64,000 nucleotides of DNA from Microbacterium sp. SORGH_AS_0862 (GCF_030818795.1 NZ_JAUTAY010000001.1:2852001-2916000); one strand, 5' to 3'. Positions 9,514-18,668 are shown, counted from the first letter of the stretch. Made by a program: numbers and translations. The notes: a model not told the origin generated them from the letters alone.

Positions 9514-11157
9514 AGCGTAAGCGCTCCAGACCTCAGCTGAAATACGTCCGCGCACACCCACCGTGTGCCCGTTGGCGAGCGCCCACGCGCGAACCACGCT
9601 GGGTGACGCTGTGGCTGTCTCTTGCGCACCAGTCGTGGTGACCATGAGGGGTGCGCTGTCTTCCACCGTCGCAGCGGCGTGGCCATTCACTAGGTCAGTG
9701 CGCGACGAAGGTGCTACCGCAGGCGCCGGCTGTGGCGGGAGAGCGGCGGGTTGGAGGTACTTGAGGAGAAGCTCGAACGTATCGGGGTGAACGATACGCG
9801 TGCCGACCTCCCTGGCCTTCGCGAGCTTCGTGCCATCCATGGTCCCGTCCGTAACGAGCATCGCGGTCAACCGAGACACGTTGCCCATGACGCGCACCCC
9901 AAGATCGGACGCGCGCCGCTCTAGGCGCTCGCGCTGGCGGTCATCACAACCGGTGAACGCGACCTTGTCGCCGACGCGGAGGGGCTCGCCGTTGCTCCAA
10001 TCTGAGGGGAGCGGCCGAAGACCTGCGCTCATCCGTGAGGCTCGTGCTGCTTCGGCGTGCGCGATCAACTCGACGACCGCGCTGCGTGGCACGTCCAGCA
10101 CATCGCAGAGAGTGTGCAACTCTTCGCGTTCGTCTCGAGACACGACGCCATCGTCGACGGCCTGGTGCGCGACAGCGAGAACTAACGCGCGATGGGCAGC
10201 GTGGAGGTCGGTGTCGTCGAGTTCGTAGAAGCGGATCAACTCGCCGAGGTCAGCGGCCTCTTGATCGTCAATCGCGCCGTCTTCGAGAGCTTCGAGAAGC
10301 ATCTCGAGGTACGCGAGCGTGCCGTCCGGCGCGCCCTCCTCAACCGCCTCGAGCAAGCTGACATCGGTGAGCTGCCGGAGCAGCGGCGGCTGCTTCGGGC
10401 GAGGCGGTGTCAGTCGCCGCGAGCCGCTCCGCGTTCGTGCAGACGCGGCCGCGGACCACGTCTCAGGTGCGCGCGACGGCCCGGCTGGCCAGCTGAACGC
10501 TTGAGCCTCGTCGCGAAGCGCGCTCAGCGCCTGGTGCTGGCGTCGCCCGGCGAGGTTCAGATAGAACCCGAGGAGCTGTGCCGTGGCACGCGCGTCTCCG
10601 AGAGCTGAGTGCACGTTCTCGAGCTGAACTCCTGCTGCCCAGCAGCAATCCGCCAACCGGCGGCGATCCAGGTGCGGCAGATACTCGCGGCTGCCGTCGA
10701 GAGTGCAGAAAGAAGGAAGCCGAGGCACGTCCCACCCTGCGCGCTGGAACTCCGCTCCCAGGAAGCCAAGGTCGAATGCAGCGTTGTGCGCCGCGATCGG
10801 CATACCCGCGATGTATGAGGTCAAATGGGCCGCGATATCGCGGAAGAGCGGAGCTGTTGCCACGTCAGCCTCGGTGATGCCATGGATGTGAGTGGCGCCC
10901 ACAGGCCCCTCCGGGTTGAGCCGAGTCGACCACTCGTCCAGGACCTGTCCGGCGCCATCGATCCGCACGACCGCGATCTCGACGATTCGACTCTGGTTCG
11001 GCGATAGGCCCGTTGTTTCCACATCGAGAATCGCGAAGTGAGGAGCGACCGTCACCGCCGGCGGTGACGGCGGGATGGGCGCCGTGAGCACCGATGGTGC
11101 TGGCGTGCGCCTGCGGAAGAGTCGGTCGAACATCCCCATGTGCCTTGATCCATTCAC
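9487..11157 (-). CDS. DEDDh exonuclease with BRCT domain and Lsr2-like C-terminal tail
   Basis: This is a 556-residue multidomain protein. The DnaQ-type 3'-5' exonuclease domain (about 40-205) carries Asp45/Glu47 (FAILDVETTGL), Asp129 (HNAAFD), His183 and Asp188 (HSALGDAR). A helical region (about 265-375) rich in acidic pairs may be TerB-like. The BRCT domain (about 390-469) begins GDKVAFTGC. The last 39 residues contain VRAWALANGHTVGVRGRISA, close to the DNA-binding motif of Lsr2. It faces the helicase gene and overlaps its 3' end by 27 bases. GTG 11157 is the longest start; ATG 11139 or 11133 are alternatives. Confidence 0.82.
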   Translation of the reverse strand: MNGSRHMGMFDRLFRRRTPAPSVLTAPIPPSPPAVTVAPHFAILDVETTGLSPNQSRIVEIAVVRIDGAGQVLDEWSTRLNPEGPVGATHIHGITEADVATAPLFRDIAAHLTSYIAGMPIAAHNAAFDLGFLGAEFQRAGWDVPRLPSFCTLDGSREYLPHLDRRRLADCCWAAGVQLENVHSALGDARATAQLLGFYLNLAGRRQHQALSALRDEAQAFSWPAGPSRAPETWSAAASARTRSGSRRLTPPRPKQPPLLRQLTDVSLLEAVEEGAPDGTLAYLEMLLEALEDGAIDDQEAADLGELIRFYELDDTDLHAAHRALVLAVAHQAVDDGVVSRDEREELHTLCDVLDVPRSAVVELIAHAEAARASRMSAGLRPLPSDWSNGEPLRVGDKVAFTGCDDRQRERLERRASDLGVRVMGNVSRLTAMLVTDGTMDGTKLAKAREVGTRIVHPDTFELLLKYLQPAALPPQPAPAVAPSSRTDLVNGHAAATVEDSAPLMVTTTGAQETATASPSVVRAWALANGHTVGVRGRISAEVWSAYASASAVQEH

Positions 11158-11283
11158 TCGTGCGTCTTCCGCCCCAAACGGAATCCCGGAATGAATCCAG
11201 GTGCATACACATCCTGCCGGACATCAGGACGCGATGAGACGCACTCCATGCTGTCGATGCGCGCGGAGCCGTGCCCGACGTCG

Positions 11284-12345
11284 TTAGGCGAGCTCAGCGA
11301 GAGGCGCGGAATCCAGTGTCGCTGTGACTGCCGGCGCAGCATCTGACCGCGAACATTGCAAGCGCCAGTCGACGCCGTGGACGCTCGTGACCCGCAACTC
11401 GCTGTAAAGAGCGATGGGGAGCTTTCTGTTGTTCGAGAATCGCCGATCCGGGCCGCCGTTCTTGTTCACGTAGCGCCACGTTTCCCCCACAACGAGCGAG
11501 TCGCGGGGCACGGCTTCGTCTTCGATGAATCGGGTCTGAACTCCCATCAACTGCGCCTGCCGATAGGAGATGTCGGTGTACCGCTTGCCGTCGCGCAGGA
11601 GAATGCGATCAGGCAGGAAGTAGATGCCGTCTTTGCCTGCGGTGAAGCCCGGCACGGCGATGTTTGATGCAAGGTGCGGCGGACCGTTGAGTCCAGCAAT
11701 AGCTGGGATGCGTCGTATGAGTGCACTTGCGCCAGCGTTTCTCTTGTGCTGATTCAACGTGGTTACAGCGCCCGACGACACAGTGCGCCACAACCTCTGA
11801 GAGCCGGTGAACCAGGACCATCGATCGACGATGCTGTTGTACCAGGCGGCGGAGAGGTCGTTCAGGTCGTAGAACAACACAACCTTGCGCTTGGCCGCGT
11901 CACGGAGGAACAACCAGATACAAAGAGGCGCGGCTACCAGCCAGACGATCAGACCCCACGGAAGCGTTGCTGCACCCAGAATGAGGGCCACGATCAAGGT
12001 GAGCAAACCCCAGCGGAACGCACTGCCCGCTGCGTTGAGTTGCTCGACAACATCGTCGCGACCCGACGGAATGATCTCCGACACAGTTGCACCGGTGACG
12101 TCCTCCATCACCACGTCGTTCGAGGGTGGTGCGAGGGGATAGGTCGGTGTCACGTGCACAGACGACGATCTTGGGGTCGACCCGTAGAAAACGCCGTGCT
12201 GGCCGGTGCGTATGTAGTTCCCACGTGGTCCCGTTCCCACTCGGAATCCAGGAACTCCGACTGAAACGCCCACCCCGCTCCGACTCATGTTGAATCGGAA
12301 CGGTCCGGCTTTGACGCTCGTGCGCACGTAGAAGCCCACGCTCAC
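11284..12345 (-). CDS. DUF4236 domain membrane protein
   Basis: The protein has 353 residues. The N-terminal 50 residues show the DUF4236 pattern: GPFRFNMSRSGVGVSVGVPG, then FRVGTGPRGNYI. Two membrane helices follow (about 112-145, rich in Leu/Ile/Trp). The C-terminal 200 residues are soluble and unrecognised. The GTG start at 12345 overlaps a run of G that can serve as a weak ribosome site. It is transcribed toward the exonuclease gene, 126 bases away on the same strand, so the two could form one unit. The function of DUF4236 is unknown. Confidence 0.75.
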   Translation of the reverse strand: MSVGFYVRTSVKAGPFRFNMSRSGVGVSVGVPGFRVGTGPRGNYIRTGQHGVFYGSTPRSSSVHVTPTYPLAPPSNDVVMEDVTGATVSEIIPSGRDDVVEQLNAAGSAFRWGLLTLIVALILGAATLPWGLIVWLVAAPLCIWLFLRDAAKRKVVLFYDLNDLSAAWYNSIVDRWSWFTGSQRLWRTVSSGAVTTLNQHKRNAGASALIRRIPAIAGLNGPPHLASNIAVPGFTAGKDGIYFLPDRILLRDGKRYTDISYRQAQLMGVQTRFIEDEAVPRDSLVVGETWRYVNKNGGPDRRFSNNRKLPIALYSELRVTSVHGVDWRLQCSRSDAAPAVTATLDSAPLAELA

Positions 12346-12500
12346 CCCCAGTTTTGTGTATGCGTCCCCACGCTTTCTGCTGACACTACTGGTACACGCG
12401 ATCGCTGTACCGGCTCACTGATCGTGGAATCCGATCAGGCAGTGGGCGAGCAGGTACGCCCGAGATCCACCGAACCTGGCACATCAGCCACAATCGACTC

Positions 12501-13676
12501 ATGATCGCAACCACCCGCGCGGGCCTGCGCCGGATGCGGGCGCTCGATCCGCGCTCGCCCCACCGGGTGGCGAGCCCGCTCGAGCTGCTGTTCGACCTCG
12601 TCTTCGTGGTGGCGGTGTCACAGGCGTCCAGCACGCTGCACCACCTGATCAGTGAGGGGGAGGCGGCCCACGGGATCCTCTCGTACGCGATGGTGTTCTT
12701 CGCCGTGTGGTGGGCGTGGATGAACTTCACGTGGTTCGCCTCCGCGTTTGATACCGACGACTGGCTCTATCGCGTCATGACCATCGCCCAAATGGGCGGC
12801 GTGCTCGTGCTCGCCGCGGGCGTGCAGCAGGCGATGCTCCACGACGACTTCCTCATCGTCACCATCGGCTACGTCATCATGCGCCTGTCGATGGTCGCGC
12901 AATGGCTGCGCGCCGCGATCTCGGATGCGGCATCCCGACCCACGGCGCTCCGCTTCGCCATCGGGGTCGCCGGCGTCCAGGTGCTCTGGGTGGCCCGCCT
13001 CGCCCTGCCCGAAGGTGCGCCCCAGCTCATCGGCTTCTTCGCCCTCATGCTTGTCGAGATCGCTGTGCCGGTGTGGGCAGAGCGCCACGGACGCACGCAG
13101 TGGCACCCGCACCACATCGCCGAACGCTACGGGCTGTTCACCCTCATCCTCCTCGGCGAGAGCCTGCTCGCGAGCGCCAACGCGATGATCGACGCGCTCA
13201 GCACGGGGGAGCACACCGCCCAACTCATCGGCCTTGCCGCGGCCGGCGTCGTCATCACCGCATCCATCTGGTGGATCTACTTCGCTCGCGAACAGGCCGC
13301 CCGCCTGCGCAGCACCTCCGACGGCTTCGTCTTCGGCTACCTGCACTACTTCCTCTTCGCCGCCGTCGGCGCGGTCTCCTCCGGCGTCGAGGTCGAGATC
13401 GACCATGTCGCCGGTGCCACCGAGATCTCAGGCTCCGCCGCAGGGCTCGCCCTCACGCTGCCGCTCGCGCTCTTCCTCCTCGCCACCTGGGCCATGCTGC
13501 TGCGGGGGACCGTTCGGCGCACCATCTGGTGGGTGATCCTCCTCGGCATCGCCCTCGTCGCCGCGTCCGGACTCCTCCCGGTCGGCGAGTTCATCGCCGC
13601 CGCGGCCGTCATGATCGGCGTCGTCGTCCTCCTCGAGGTCGACGCTTCCCGAAAGCCCGCCGCCCAGCCGAGCTGA
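12501..13676 (+). CDS. Low temperature requirement protein A (LtrA) family membrane protein
   Basis: This is a 391-residue integral membrane protein with roughly ten to twelve helices. The LtrA hallmark is at the start: SPLELLFDLVFVVAVSQ, followed by FFAVWWAWMNFTWFASAFDTDD. Further family motifs are WAERHGRTQWHPHHIAERYGL and TLILLGESLL. The molecular function is unknown; the name comes from a Listeria cold-growth mutant. ATG 12501 lies 6 bases after a CACAAT -10-like box at 12489-12494. It marks the return to core-like codon use after the accessory block. Confidence 0.9.
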   Translation: MIATTRAGLRRMRALDPRSPHRVASPLELLFDLVFVVAVSQASSTLHHLISEGEAAHGILSYAMVFFAVWWAWMNFTWFASAFDTDDWLYRVMTIAQMGGVLVLAAGVQQAMLHDDFLIVTIGYVIMRLSMVAQWLRAAISDAASRPTALRFAIGVAGVQVLWVARLALPEGAPQLIGFFALMLVEIAVPVWAERHGRTQWHPHHIAERYGLFTLILLGESLLASANAMIDALSTGEHTAQLIGLAAAGVVITASIWWIYFAREQAARLRSTSDGFVFGYLHYFLFAAVGAVSSGVEVEIDHVAGATEISGSAAGLALTLPLALFLLATWAMLLRGTVRRTIWWVILLGIALVAASGLLPVGEFIAAAAVMIGVVVLLEVDASRKPAAQPS

Positions 13677-13773
13677 TGCCGGGGGTGGGCATGGGCTGAG
13701 AGTCCGAGGCCCGCCCGTCATCAGCGCGGGCCGCGGCAGTAGGATTGCCCGGAGAGAACGGAGCGCTCGTCAT

Positions 13774-14343
13774 ATGTGGGAATGGCTGATCCCTGTCGCG
13801 GTCGTCGTACTGATCGTCCTGGTCGTCGGAATCTATCTGTGGGCGACGTACAACTCGCTCGTCCAACTCAACGTCCGCGTCGACGAAGCGTGGAGCGACA
13901 TCACGGTGCAGCTCAAGCGCCGCGCCGACCTGCTCCCGAGCCTCATCGAGACCGTCAAGGGATACGCCGCCCACGAGAAGGCGGTCTTCGAGAACGTCAC
14001 CCAGGCGCGCGCCGAGACCATCAACGCGCAGGGCCCCGCCGAAGCGGGCATCGCCGAAGGCCACCTGCAGCAGGCGCTCAAGTCGCTGTTCGCCGTCGCC
14101 GAGGCCTACCCGCAGCTCCAGGCCAGCCAGAACTTCCTGCACCTGCAGCAGTCGATCGTCGACACCGAAGACAAGATCCAGGCCTCGCGCCGGTTCTACA
14201 ACGGGGGAGTCCGCGAGCTGAACACCAAGATCAAGGTGTTCCCCAACAACCTCTTCGCGCGCAACCTCGGCTTCCACGAGCGCGAGTTCTTCGAGGTCGT
14301 CGACGGCGCCGCCATCGCCGAACCGCCCCGCATCCAGTTCTGA
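13774..14343 (+). CDS. LemA family protein
   Basis: The protein has 189 residues. An N-terminal membrane anchor (about 4-25, rich in Val/Ile/Leu) is followed by the LemA helical domain with YNSLVQLNVRVDEAWSDI, VQLKRRADLLPSLIETVKGYA, FYNGGVRELNTKIKVFPNNLFA and the final GFHEREFFEV motif. LemA proteins expose a helical bundle outside the cell; the role is poorly known. ATG 13774 is the first start, with a TAGGAT box 30 bases upstream. It converges with the glycosylase gene, whose stop is 3 bases away. Confidence 0.93.
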   Translation: MWEWLIPVAVVVLIVLVVGIYLWATYNSLVQLNVRVDEAWSDITVQLKRRADLLPSLIETVKGYAAHEKAVFENVTQARAETINAQGPAEAGIAEGHLQQALKSLFAVAEAYPQLQASQNFLHLQQSIVDTEDKIQASRRFYNGGVRELNTKIKVFPNNLFARNLGFHEREFFEVVDGAAIAEPPRIQF

Positions 14344-14346
14344 GCC

Positions 14347-15609
14347 TCAGCCCGGTTCGTCGCCCTCCAGGGCGACAGGCTCGGGCCGAGACTCGTGACG
14401 CTCGGCGCCCAGCGCCGCCGCGATCTCGTCCGTCGCATCGCCCCACCGCGACACGCTGATCGTTTCCAGCTGCTGCCACGTCGCCGCATCCCGCAACAGC
14501 CCCGCGATACGCTCCACATCGGTCGGCAGCCGCGAGGGCTCCCACCACGCCGACTGCACCCGTAGGACGGATGCGGCACGATCCGCCTTCAGGTCGATCC
14601 GCGCCGCCACGCGGTCGCCGATCACCACCGGCAGCGAGTAGTAGCCGAACCGCCGCTGCGGCGCGGGAGTGTAGATCTCGATCCGGTACGAGAAGTCGAA
14701 CAGTCGTTCCGCTCGATCGCGGAACCACACGACAGGATCGAATGGTGTGAGCAGGGCCGCCGCATCCATCGTGCGGGGGAGCGTCGCGTCGCGGTGCACC
14801 CACGCCGGCGCCGGGCGCCCCGCCCGCGTCCATCCCTCGACCTGCACCGGCTGCAGCTCACCCTCATCCACCAGCTCGGCGATCGCCTGCAGCGTCGCGC
14901 GCTGATCGCCCAGCCGCCAGTAGTCGTCGAGGTCACGCGCCGTCGCGACGCCGTACGCCCGCGCCGCACGACGCACCAGCTCGCGCACGGCGTCGTCTTT
15001 CGGCGCCTCGACCCCGGCGACGGCTGCGGGCAGCACCTGCTCGGCCAGCCCGTACACGCGCTCGAACCCGCGGCGCCCCGCGATCGCCACCTCGCCGGTG
15101 AACCACAGCAGCTCGAGCGCGCTCTTCACGACGCTCCAGTCCCACCACGGACCCCGGGGCGCCCGCGACGCGTCGTCTTCGATCTGCGCGGGCCGCAGCG
15201 GACCCCGCGAAGCCAGCTCGCCGCGCACCCAGTCGAGCGTCGCGGCGTCGATGCCGCGCCAGCCCTTGGCCTCGTGCCGTGCGCGGTAGTGCTGCATCCG
15301 GAACGCGAACAGCGGCCAGTCCGCCGCGTCGATGAAGGATGCCTGGTGAGCCCAGTACTCCACGAACGGCGCACGGCTCCGGAACAGCAGCCGGTCGAGC
15401 TTCGCGGGGTCGTAGGGGCCGAGCCGTGAGAACAGCGGCATGTAGTGCGACCGGGCGAACACGTTGACCGAGTCGATCTGCAGCACCGACATCCGGCGGA
15501 TCTCGCGCCGCAGGTGCACCCCCGTCACTTCCGCGGGCCGCGGCGCCCCCAGGCCCTGCGCGCGCAGGGCGATACGTCGGGCTTCGGACCGGCTCAATCT
15601 GGCACGCAC
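14347..15609 (-). CDS. YcaQ/AlkX-type winged-helix DNA glycosylase
   Basis: This 420-residue protein belongs to the HTH_42 family of DNA glycosylases that unhook interstrand crosslinks or remove alkylated bases. The N-terminus LSRSEARRIALRAQGL and the catalytic Q-x-D motif (LQIDSVNVFARSHYMP, Gln44 and Asp46) are present. VEYWAHQASFI and the later LLTPFDPVVWFRDRAERLFDFSYRIEIYTP are also typical, as is RFGYYSLPVVIGDRVAARIDLKADR. It is a single gene between LemA and the AI-2E transporter. Which lesion it repairs cannot be told from sequence. Confidence 0.88.
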   Translation of the reverse strand: MRARLSRSEARRIALRAQGLGAPRPAEVTGVHLRREIRRMSVLQIDSVNVFARSHYMPLFSRLGPYDPAKLDRLLFRSRAPFVEYWAHQASFIDAADWPLFAFRMQHYRARHEAKGWRGIDAATLDWVRGELASRGPLRPAQIEDDASRAPRGPWWDWSVVKSALELLWFTGEVAIAGRRGFERVYGLAEQVLPAAVAGVEAPKDDAVRELVRRAARAYGVATARDLDDYWRLGDQRATLQAIAELVDEGELQPVQVEGWTRAGRPAPAWVHRDATLPRTMDAAALLTPFDPVVWFRDRAERLFDFSYRIEIYTPAPQRRFGYYSLPVVIGDRVAARIDLKADRAASVLRVQSAWWEPSRLPTDVERIAGLLRDAATWQQLETISVSRWGDATDEIAAALGAERHESRPEPVALEGDEPG

Positions 15610-15639
15610 CGCGTCAGCGTAGCGTCAGCCTCCGACAAC

Positions 15640-15645
15640 TAGACT
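15640..15645 (+). promoter_or_regulatory. Leaderless -10 box of the AI-2E transporter gene
   Basis: TAGACT ends 6 bases before ATG 15652, with no Shine-Dalgarno site between them. Confidence 0.55.
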
Positions 15646-15651
15646 GGCGAG

Positions 15652-16842
15652 ATGACCGAGCCCGACGAGAAGCCTCGCGGATCGTTCTTCGACGCCCTGC
15701 GTCAGCGCACCGTCAGCTCCGACACCACGCACAGCGTGCCGCGCGGCGTCCGCATCGCCGCCGCCTACTCGTGGCGCTTCCTGCTGATCGCGGCGGCCGT
15801 CGGCGTGGCGATCTGGATCATCATCCAGCTGAAGCTGCTGGTCATCCCGCTCCTCATCGCCATCCTCATCGCCGCCCTGGTGTGGCCGGCGTTCACCTGG
15901 ATGCTGCGTCACCGCTGGCCGCGGTGGCTCGCCATCGTCGCCTCTGTGCTCGGCACCATCGCCATCGTCTCGGGCCTGTTCTGGCTCGCGATCTGGCAGA
16001 TCACCCGCGAGTGGGGCTCGGTCCGCGACCGCACCGTCGGCGCGATCGAAGATCTCCGTACCTACCTCATCGACGGCCCGCTGCACCTCACCGCCGACCA
16101 GATCGACGGGATGCTGCGCCAGGGTCTCGGCATGCTCGAACAGCAGGCGTCGCTTCTGTGGTCGGGTGCGCTCGCGATCGGCTCGACCGTCGGCCACGTC
16201 GCCACGGGTCTCCTGCTGACGGTCTTCATCCTGCTCTGCGTGCTCGCCGACGGCGGCGGCATCTGGAAGTGGGTCATCCGGCTCTTCCCGAAGGCCGCCC
16301 GTCCCGCGGTCGACGGCGCCGGCAAGTCCGGCTGGCTGACGGTCGTCACCTACGCCCGCACCCAGCTGCTCGTCGCAACGATCGACGCGATCGGCATCGG
16401 CCTCGGCGCCTTCCTGCTGGGCGTACCCCTCACGATCCCGGTCGGCGTGCTCGTGTTCCTCGGTGCGTTCATCCCGTTCGTCGGAGCCGTCGTCACCGGC
16501 GCCCTCGCGGTCTTCCTCGCCCTCGTCTACAACGGGCCCTGGATCGCGCTGTGGATGCTGGTGGTCGTGCTCGGCGTGCAGCAGATCGAAGGCCACATCC
16601 TGCAGCCCATCCTCATGGGCACCGCCGTCAAGGTGCACCCGCTCGCCGTCGTGCTGGTCGTCGCCGGCGGCGCCATGATCGCCGGCATCCCGGGCGCCCT
16701 GTTCGCCGTGCCGCTGGCCGCCTTCGTCAACGTCTTCGTCCTCTACCTCTCCCGCCGCGCGTGGGAGACCGGTAGGCCACCCGAACCGGGCGAACTCATC
16801 TGGAGCACTGTGCCCCGCGAACGAAGGAGAACCACGCGGTGA
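15652..16842 (+). CDS. AI-2E family (TqsA/PerM-like) transporter
   Basis: This is a 396-residue membrane protein with about eight helices and a cytoplasmic N-terminal extension of some 35 residues. The family layout is clear: two early helices (LIAAAVGVAIWIIIQL, VIPLLIAILIAALVWPAF), a central soluble stretch, then the conserved GALLVFLGAFIPFVGAVV-like segment (here VGVLVFLGAFIPFVGAVVTG), QQIEGHILQPILMG and AGGAMIAGIPGALFAVPLAAF. Proteins of this family export autoinducer-2 or act as Na+/H+ antiporters; substrate unknown here. Its stop overlaps the ilvA start by 4 bases. Confidence 0.92.
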   Translation: MTEPDEKPRGSFFDALRQRTVSSDTTHSVPRGVRIAAAYSWRFLLIAAAVGVAIWIIIQLKLLVIPLLIAILIAALVWPAFTWMLRHRWPRWLAIVASVLGTIAIVSGLFWLAIWQITREWGSVRDRTVGAIEDLRTYLIDGPLHLTADQIDGMLRQGLGMLEQQASLLWSGALAIGSTVGHVATGLLLTVFILLCVLADGGGIWKWVIRLFPKAARPAVDGAGKSGWLTVVTYARTQLLVATIDAIGIGLGAFLLGVPLTIPVGVLVFLGAFIPFVGAVVTGALAVFLALVYNGPWIALWMLVVVLGVQQIEGHILQPILMGTAVKVHPLAVVLVVAGGAMIAGIPGALFAVPLAAFVNVFVLYLSRRAWETGRPPEPGELIWSTVPRERRRTTR

Positions 16843-18065
16843 GTCTTCCCACACTGGCCGACTTCGAGGATGCGGCCCGCACCCTCACCGGCCTGATCAC
16901 CCGCACGCCCATGGACGAGTCGCAGGTGCTCAGCGAGATCGTGGGCGCCCCGGTGATCCTGAAGATGGAGAACCTCCAGCGCACCGGCTCGTTCAAGATC
17001 CGCGGCGCGATCTACCGACTCTCCCGCCTCACCGCCGAGGAGCGCGCCCGCGGTGTCGTCGCCGCATCCGCCGGCAACCACGCGCAGGGCGTCGCCCTCG
17101 CGGCGCAGCGTCTCGGCATCCCCGCGACGATCTTCATGCCGCTCGGCGTGCCCGTGCCGAAGCTGCTGGCCACCCGCGGCTACGGCGCGGAGGTCATCCT
17201 CGAGGGCGACACCGTCGAGACGCCGCTGCGCCTCGCCGCGGAGTTCGCCGAGCGCACCGGCGCCGTGCTCATCCACCCCTTCGACCACCGCGACATCGTC
17301 ATCGGGCAGGGCACCCTCGGCCTCGAGGTCTACGACGACCTGCCCACCGTCGACACCGTCGTGCTCGGCATCGGGGGAGGCGGTCTCACCGCCGGCGTCG
17401 CCGCCGCCATCAAGGCGCGCGCCGCCGCGGAGGGGCGCACCGTGCGCATCATCGGCGTGCAAGCGGCCAACTCCGCCGCGTACCCCGCATCCCTCGCCGC
17501 GGGTGTTCCGCTCGAAGTCGCCACGACGCCGACGATCGCCGACGGCATCGCGGTCGCCCGCCCCGGCGACGTGCCGTTCGAGATCATCCGCGAGCTCGTC
17601 GACGAGGTCGTCACGGTCAACGAGAACGACATCGCCCGCGCGATCCTCATGCTGCTGGAGCGCGCGAAGCTCGTCGTCGAGCCCGCCGGCGCCGTGGGCG
17701 TCGCCGCCCTCATGACCGGCAAGATCACCGCCTCCGGGCCGCTCGTCACGGTGCTCTCCGGCGGGAACATCGACCCGCTGCTGCTGCAGCGCGTGATCTC
17801 GAACGGACTGAGCGCCGCAGGCCGCTACATGACGATGCGCATCCCGCTGCCCGATCGTCCCGGCCAGCTGGTGCAGGTCTCGGAGGTCATCGCGCGCGTC
17901 GGCGCGAACGTCACCGAGGTGCTGCACACCCGCCATGGGCAGGGGCTGCAGATCAGCGAGGTCATCCTGCAGGTGAGCGTCGAGACGCGGGGCATGGAGC
18001 ACCGCGCCGAGGTGATCGCAGCGCTCGAGGCTGCGGGGTTCGCGCCGGTCGTCGTCGCCGACTGA
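16839..18065 (+). CDS. ilvA: Threonine ammonia-lyase, biosynthetic type with ACT domain
   Basis: This PLP enzyme deaminates threonine to 2-oxobutanoate, the first step to isoleucine. It has 408 residues. The PLP lysine is Lys53 in RTGSFKIRGA; SAGNHAQGVALAA and the phosphate-binding IGGGGLTAG (about 178-186) are present. The C-terminal 75 residues (from RIPLPDRPGQLVQVSEVIAR) form one ACT domain, suggesting allosteric control. GTG 16839 overlaps the transporter stop, so translation is probably coupled. The short one-ACT form is common in actinobacteria and can also serve catabolism. Confidence 0.95.
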   Translation: MSLPTLADFEDAARTLTGLITRTPMDESQVLSEIVGAPVILKMENLQRTGSFKIRGAIYRLSRLTAEERARGVVAASAGNHAQGVALAAQRLGIPATIFMPLGVPVPKLLATRGYGAEVILEGDTVETPLRLAAEFAERTGAVLIHPFDHRDIVIGQGTLGLEVYDDLPTVDTVVLGIGGGGLTAGVAAAIKARAAAEGRTVRIIGVQAANSAAYPASLAAGVPLEVATTPTIADGIAVARPGDVPFEIIRELVDEVVTVNENDIARAILMLLERAKLVVEPAGAVGVAALMTGKITASGPLVTVLSGGNIDPLLLQRVISNGLSAAGRYMTMRIPLPDRPGQLVQVSEVIARVGANVTEVLHTRHGQGLQISEVILQVSVETRGMEHRAEVIAALEAAGFAPVVVAD

Positions 18066-18080
18066 CCGGCGCGTCCGCGC

Positions 18081-18572
18081 TCACTGACCCGTGTAGGTCT
18101 CGACCTTCACGACCTCGACCGCGATCTCGCGGCCGTTGGGGGCGGTGTACGAGGTCTTCTCGCCCTCGCTCAGGCCCAGGATGGCGGCGCCCAGCGGCGA
18201 CGCCTCGCTGTAGACATCGAGCTCACTGCCCGCCGCGATCTCGCGGTTGCCGAGCAGGAACACCTCTTCACCGCCGGCGACGATCGCGGTCACCACGGTG
18301 CCGGACTCGACCACACCGGTCGACTCGGGAGCCTCGCCGACCTTGGCGTTCTTCAGCATCGCCTGCAGCGTGCGGATGCGCGCCTCCTGCTTGCCCTGCT
18401 CGTCCTTCGCGGCGTGGTAGCCGCCGTTCTCCTTGAGATCGCCCTCTTCGCGGGCTGCCTCGATCCGCTTCGCGATCTCCTCGCGGCCGGTCGTGGACAG
18501 GTGCTCGAGCTCGGCGACCAGCCGGTCGTAGGCGTCCTGAGTGAGGAAGCTCACCGTTGCGTCAGAAGACAC
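18081..18572 (-). CDS. greA: Transcription elongation factor GreA
   Basis: GreA rescues backtracked RNA polymerase by stimulating transcript cleavage. The protein is 163 residues. The N-terminal coiled coil contains the acidic tip motif EEGDLKENGGYHAAKDEQG, whose Asp and Glu act in the secondary channel. The C-terminal FKBP-like domain ends SPLGAAILGLSEGEKTSYTAPNGRE. The GTG start at 18572 has AAGGAG upstream on the minus strand. Together these identify it clearly. Confidence 0.97.
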   Translation of the reverse strand: MSSDATVSFLTQDAYDRLVAELEHLSTTGREEIAKRIEAAREEGDLKENGGYHAAKDEQGKQEARIRTLQAMLKNAKVGEAPESTGVVESGTVVTAIVAGGEEVFLLGNREIAAGSELDVYSEASPLGAAILGLSEGEKTSYTAPNGREIAVEVVKVETYTGQ

Positions 18573-18622
18573 GGTCTCTCCTTCGTCGTGAGTCGCGGCG
18601 CAAGGCGCCGCAACTAAGCCAA

Positions 18623-18648
18623 GACGCCCCGGCGGTTGCCAGGGCGTC
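18623..18648 (-). terminator. Hairpin between DUF4307 gene and greA
   Basis: GACGCCC (18623-18629) pairs with GGGCGTC (18642-18648) around a 12-base loop. On the minus strand it follows the DUF4307 stop and is followed by TTGGCTTAGTT, a weak T-rich tail. Confidence 0.5.
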
Positions 18649-18668
18649 GTCGATCAGTTGCCGTTAGC

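Noticed and set aside
5655..12500. Integrated genomic island with tRNA attachment sites
   Set aside because: No integrase gene and no visible direct copy of the tRNA 3' end downstream, so I do not call att sites.
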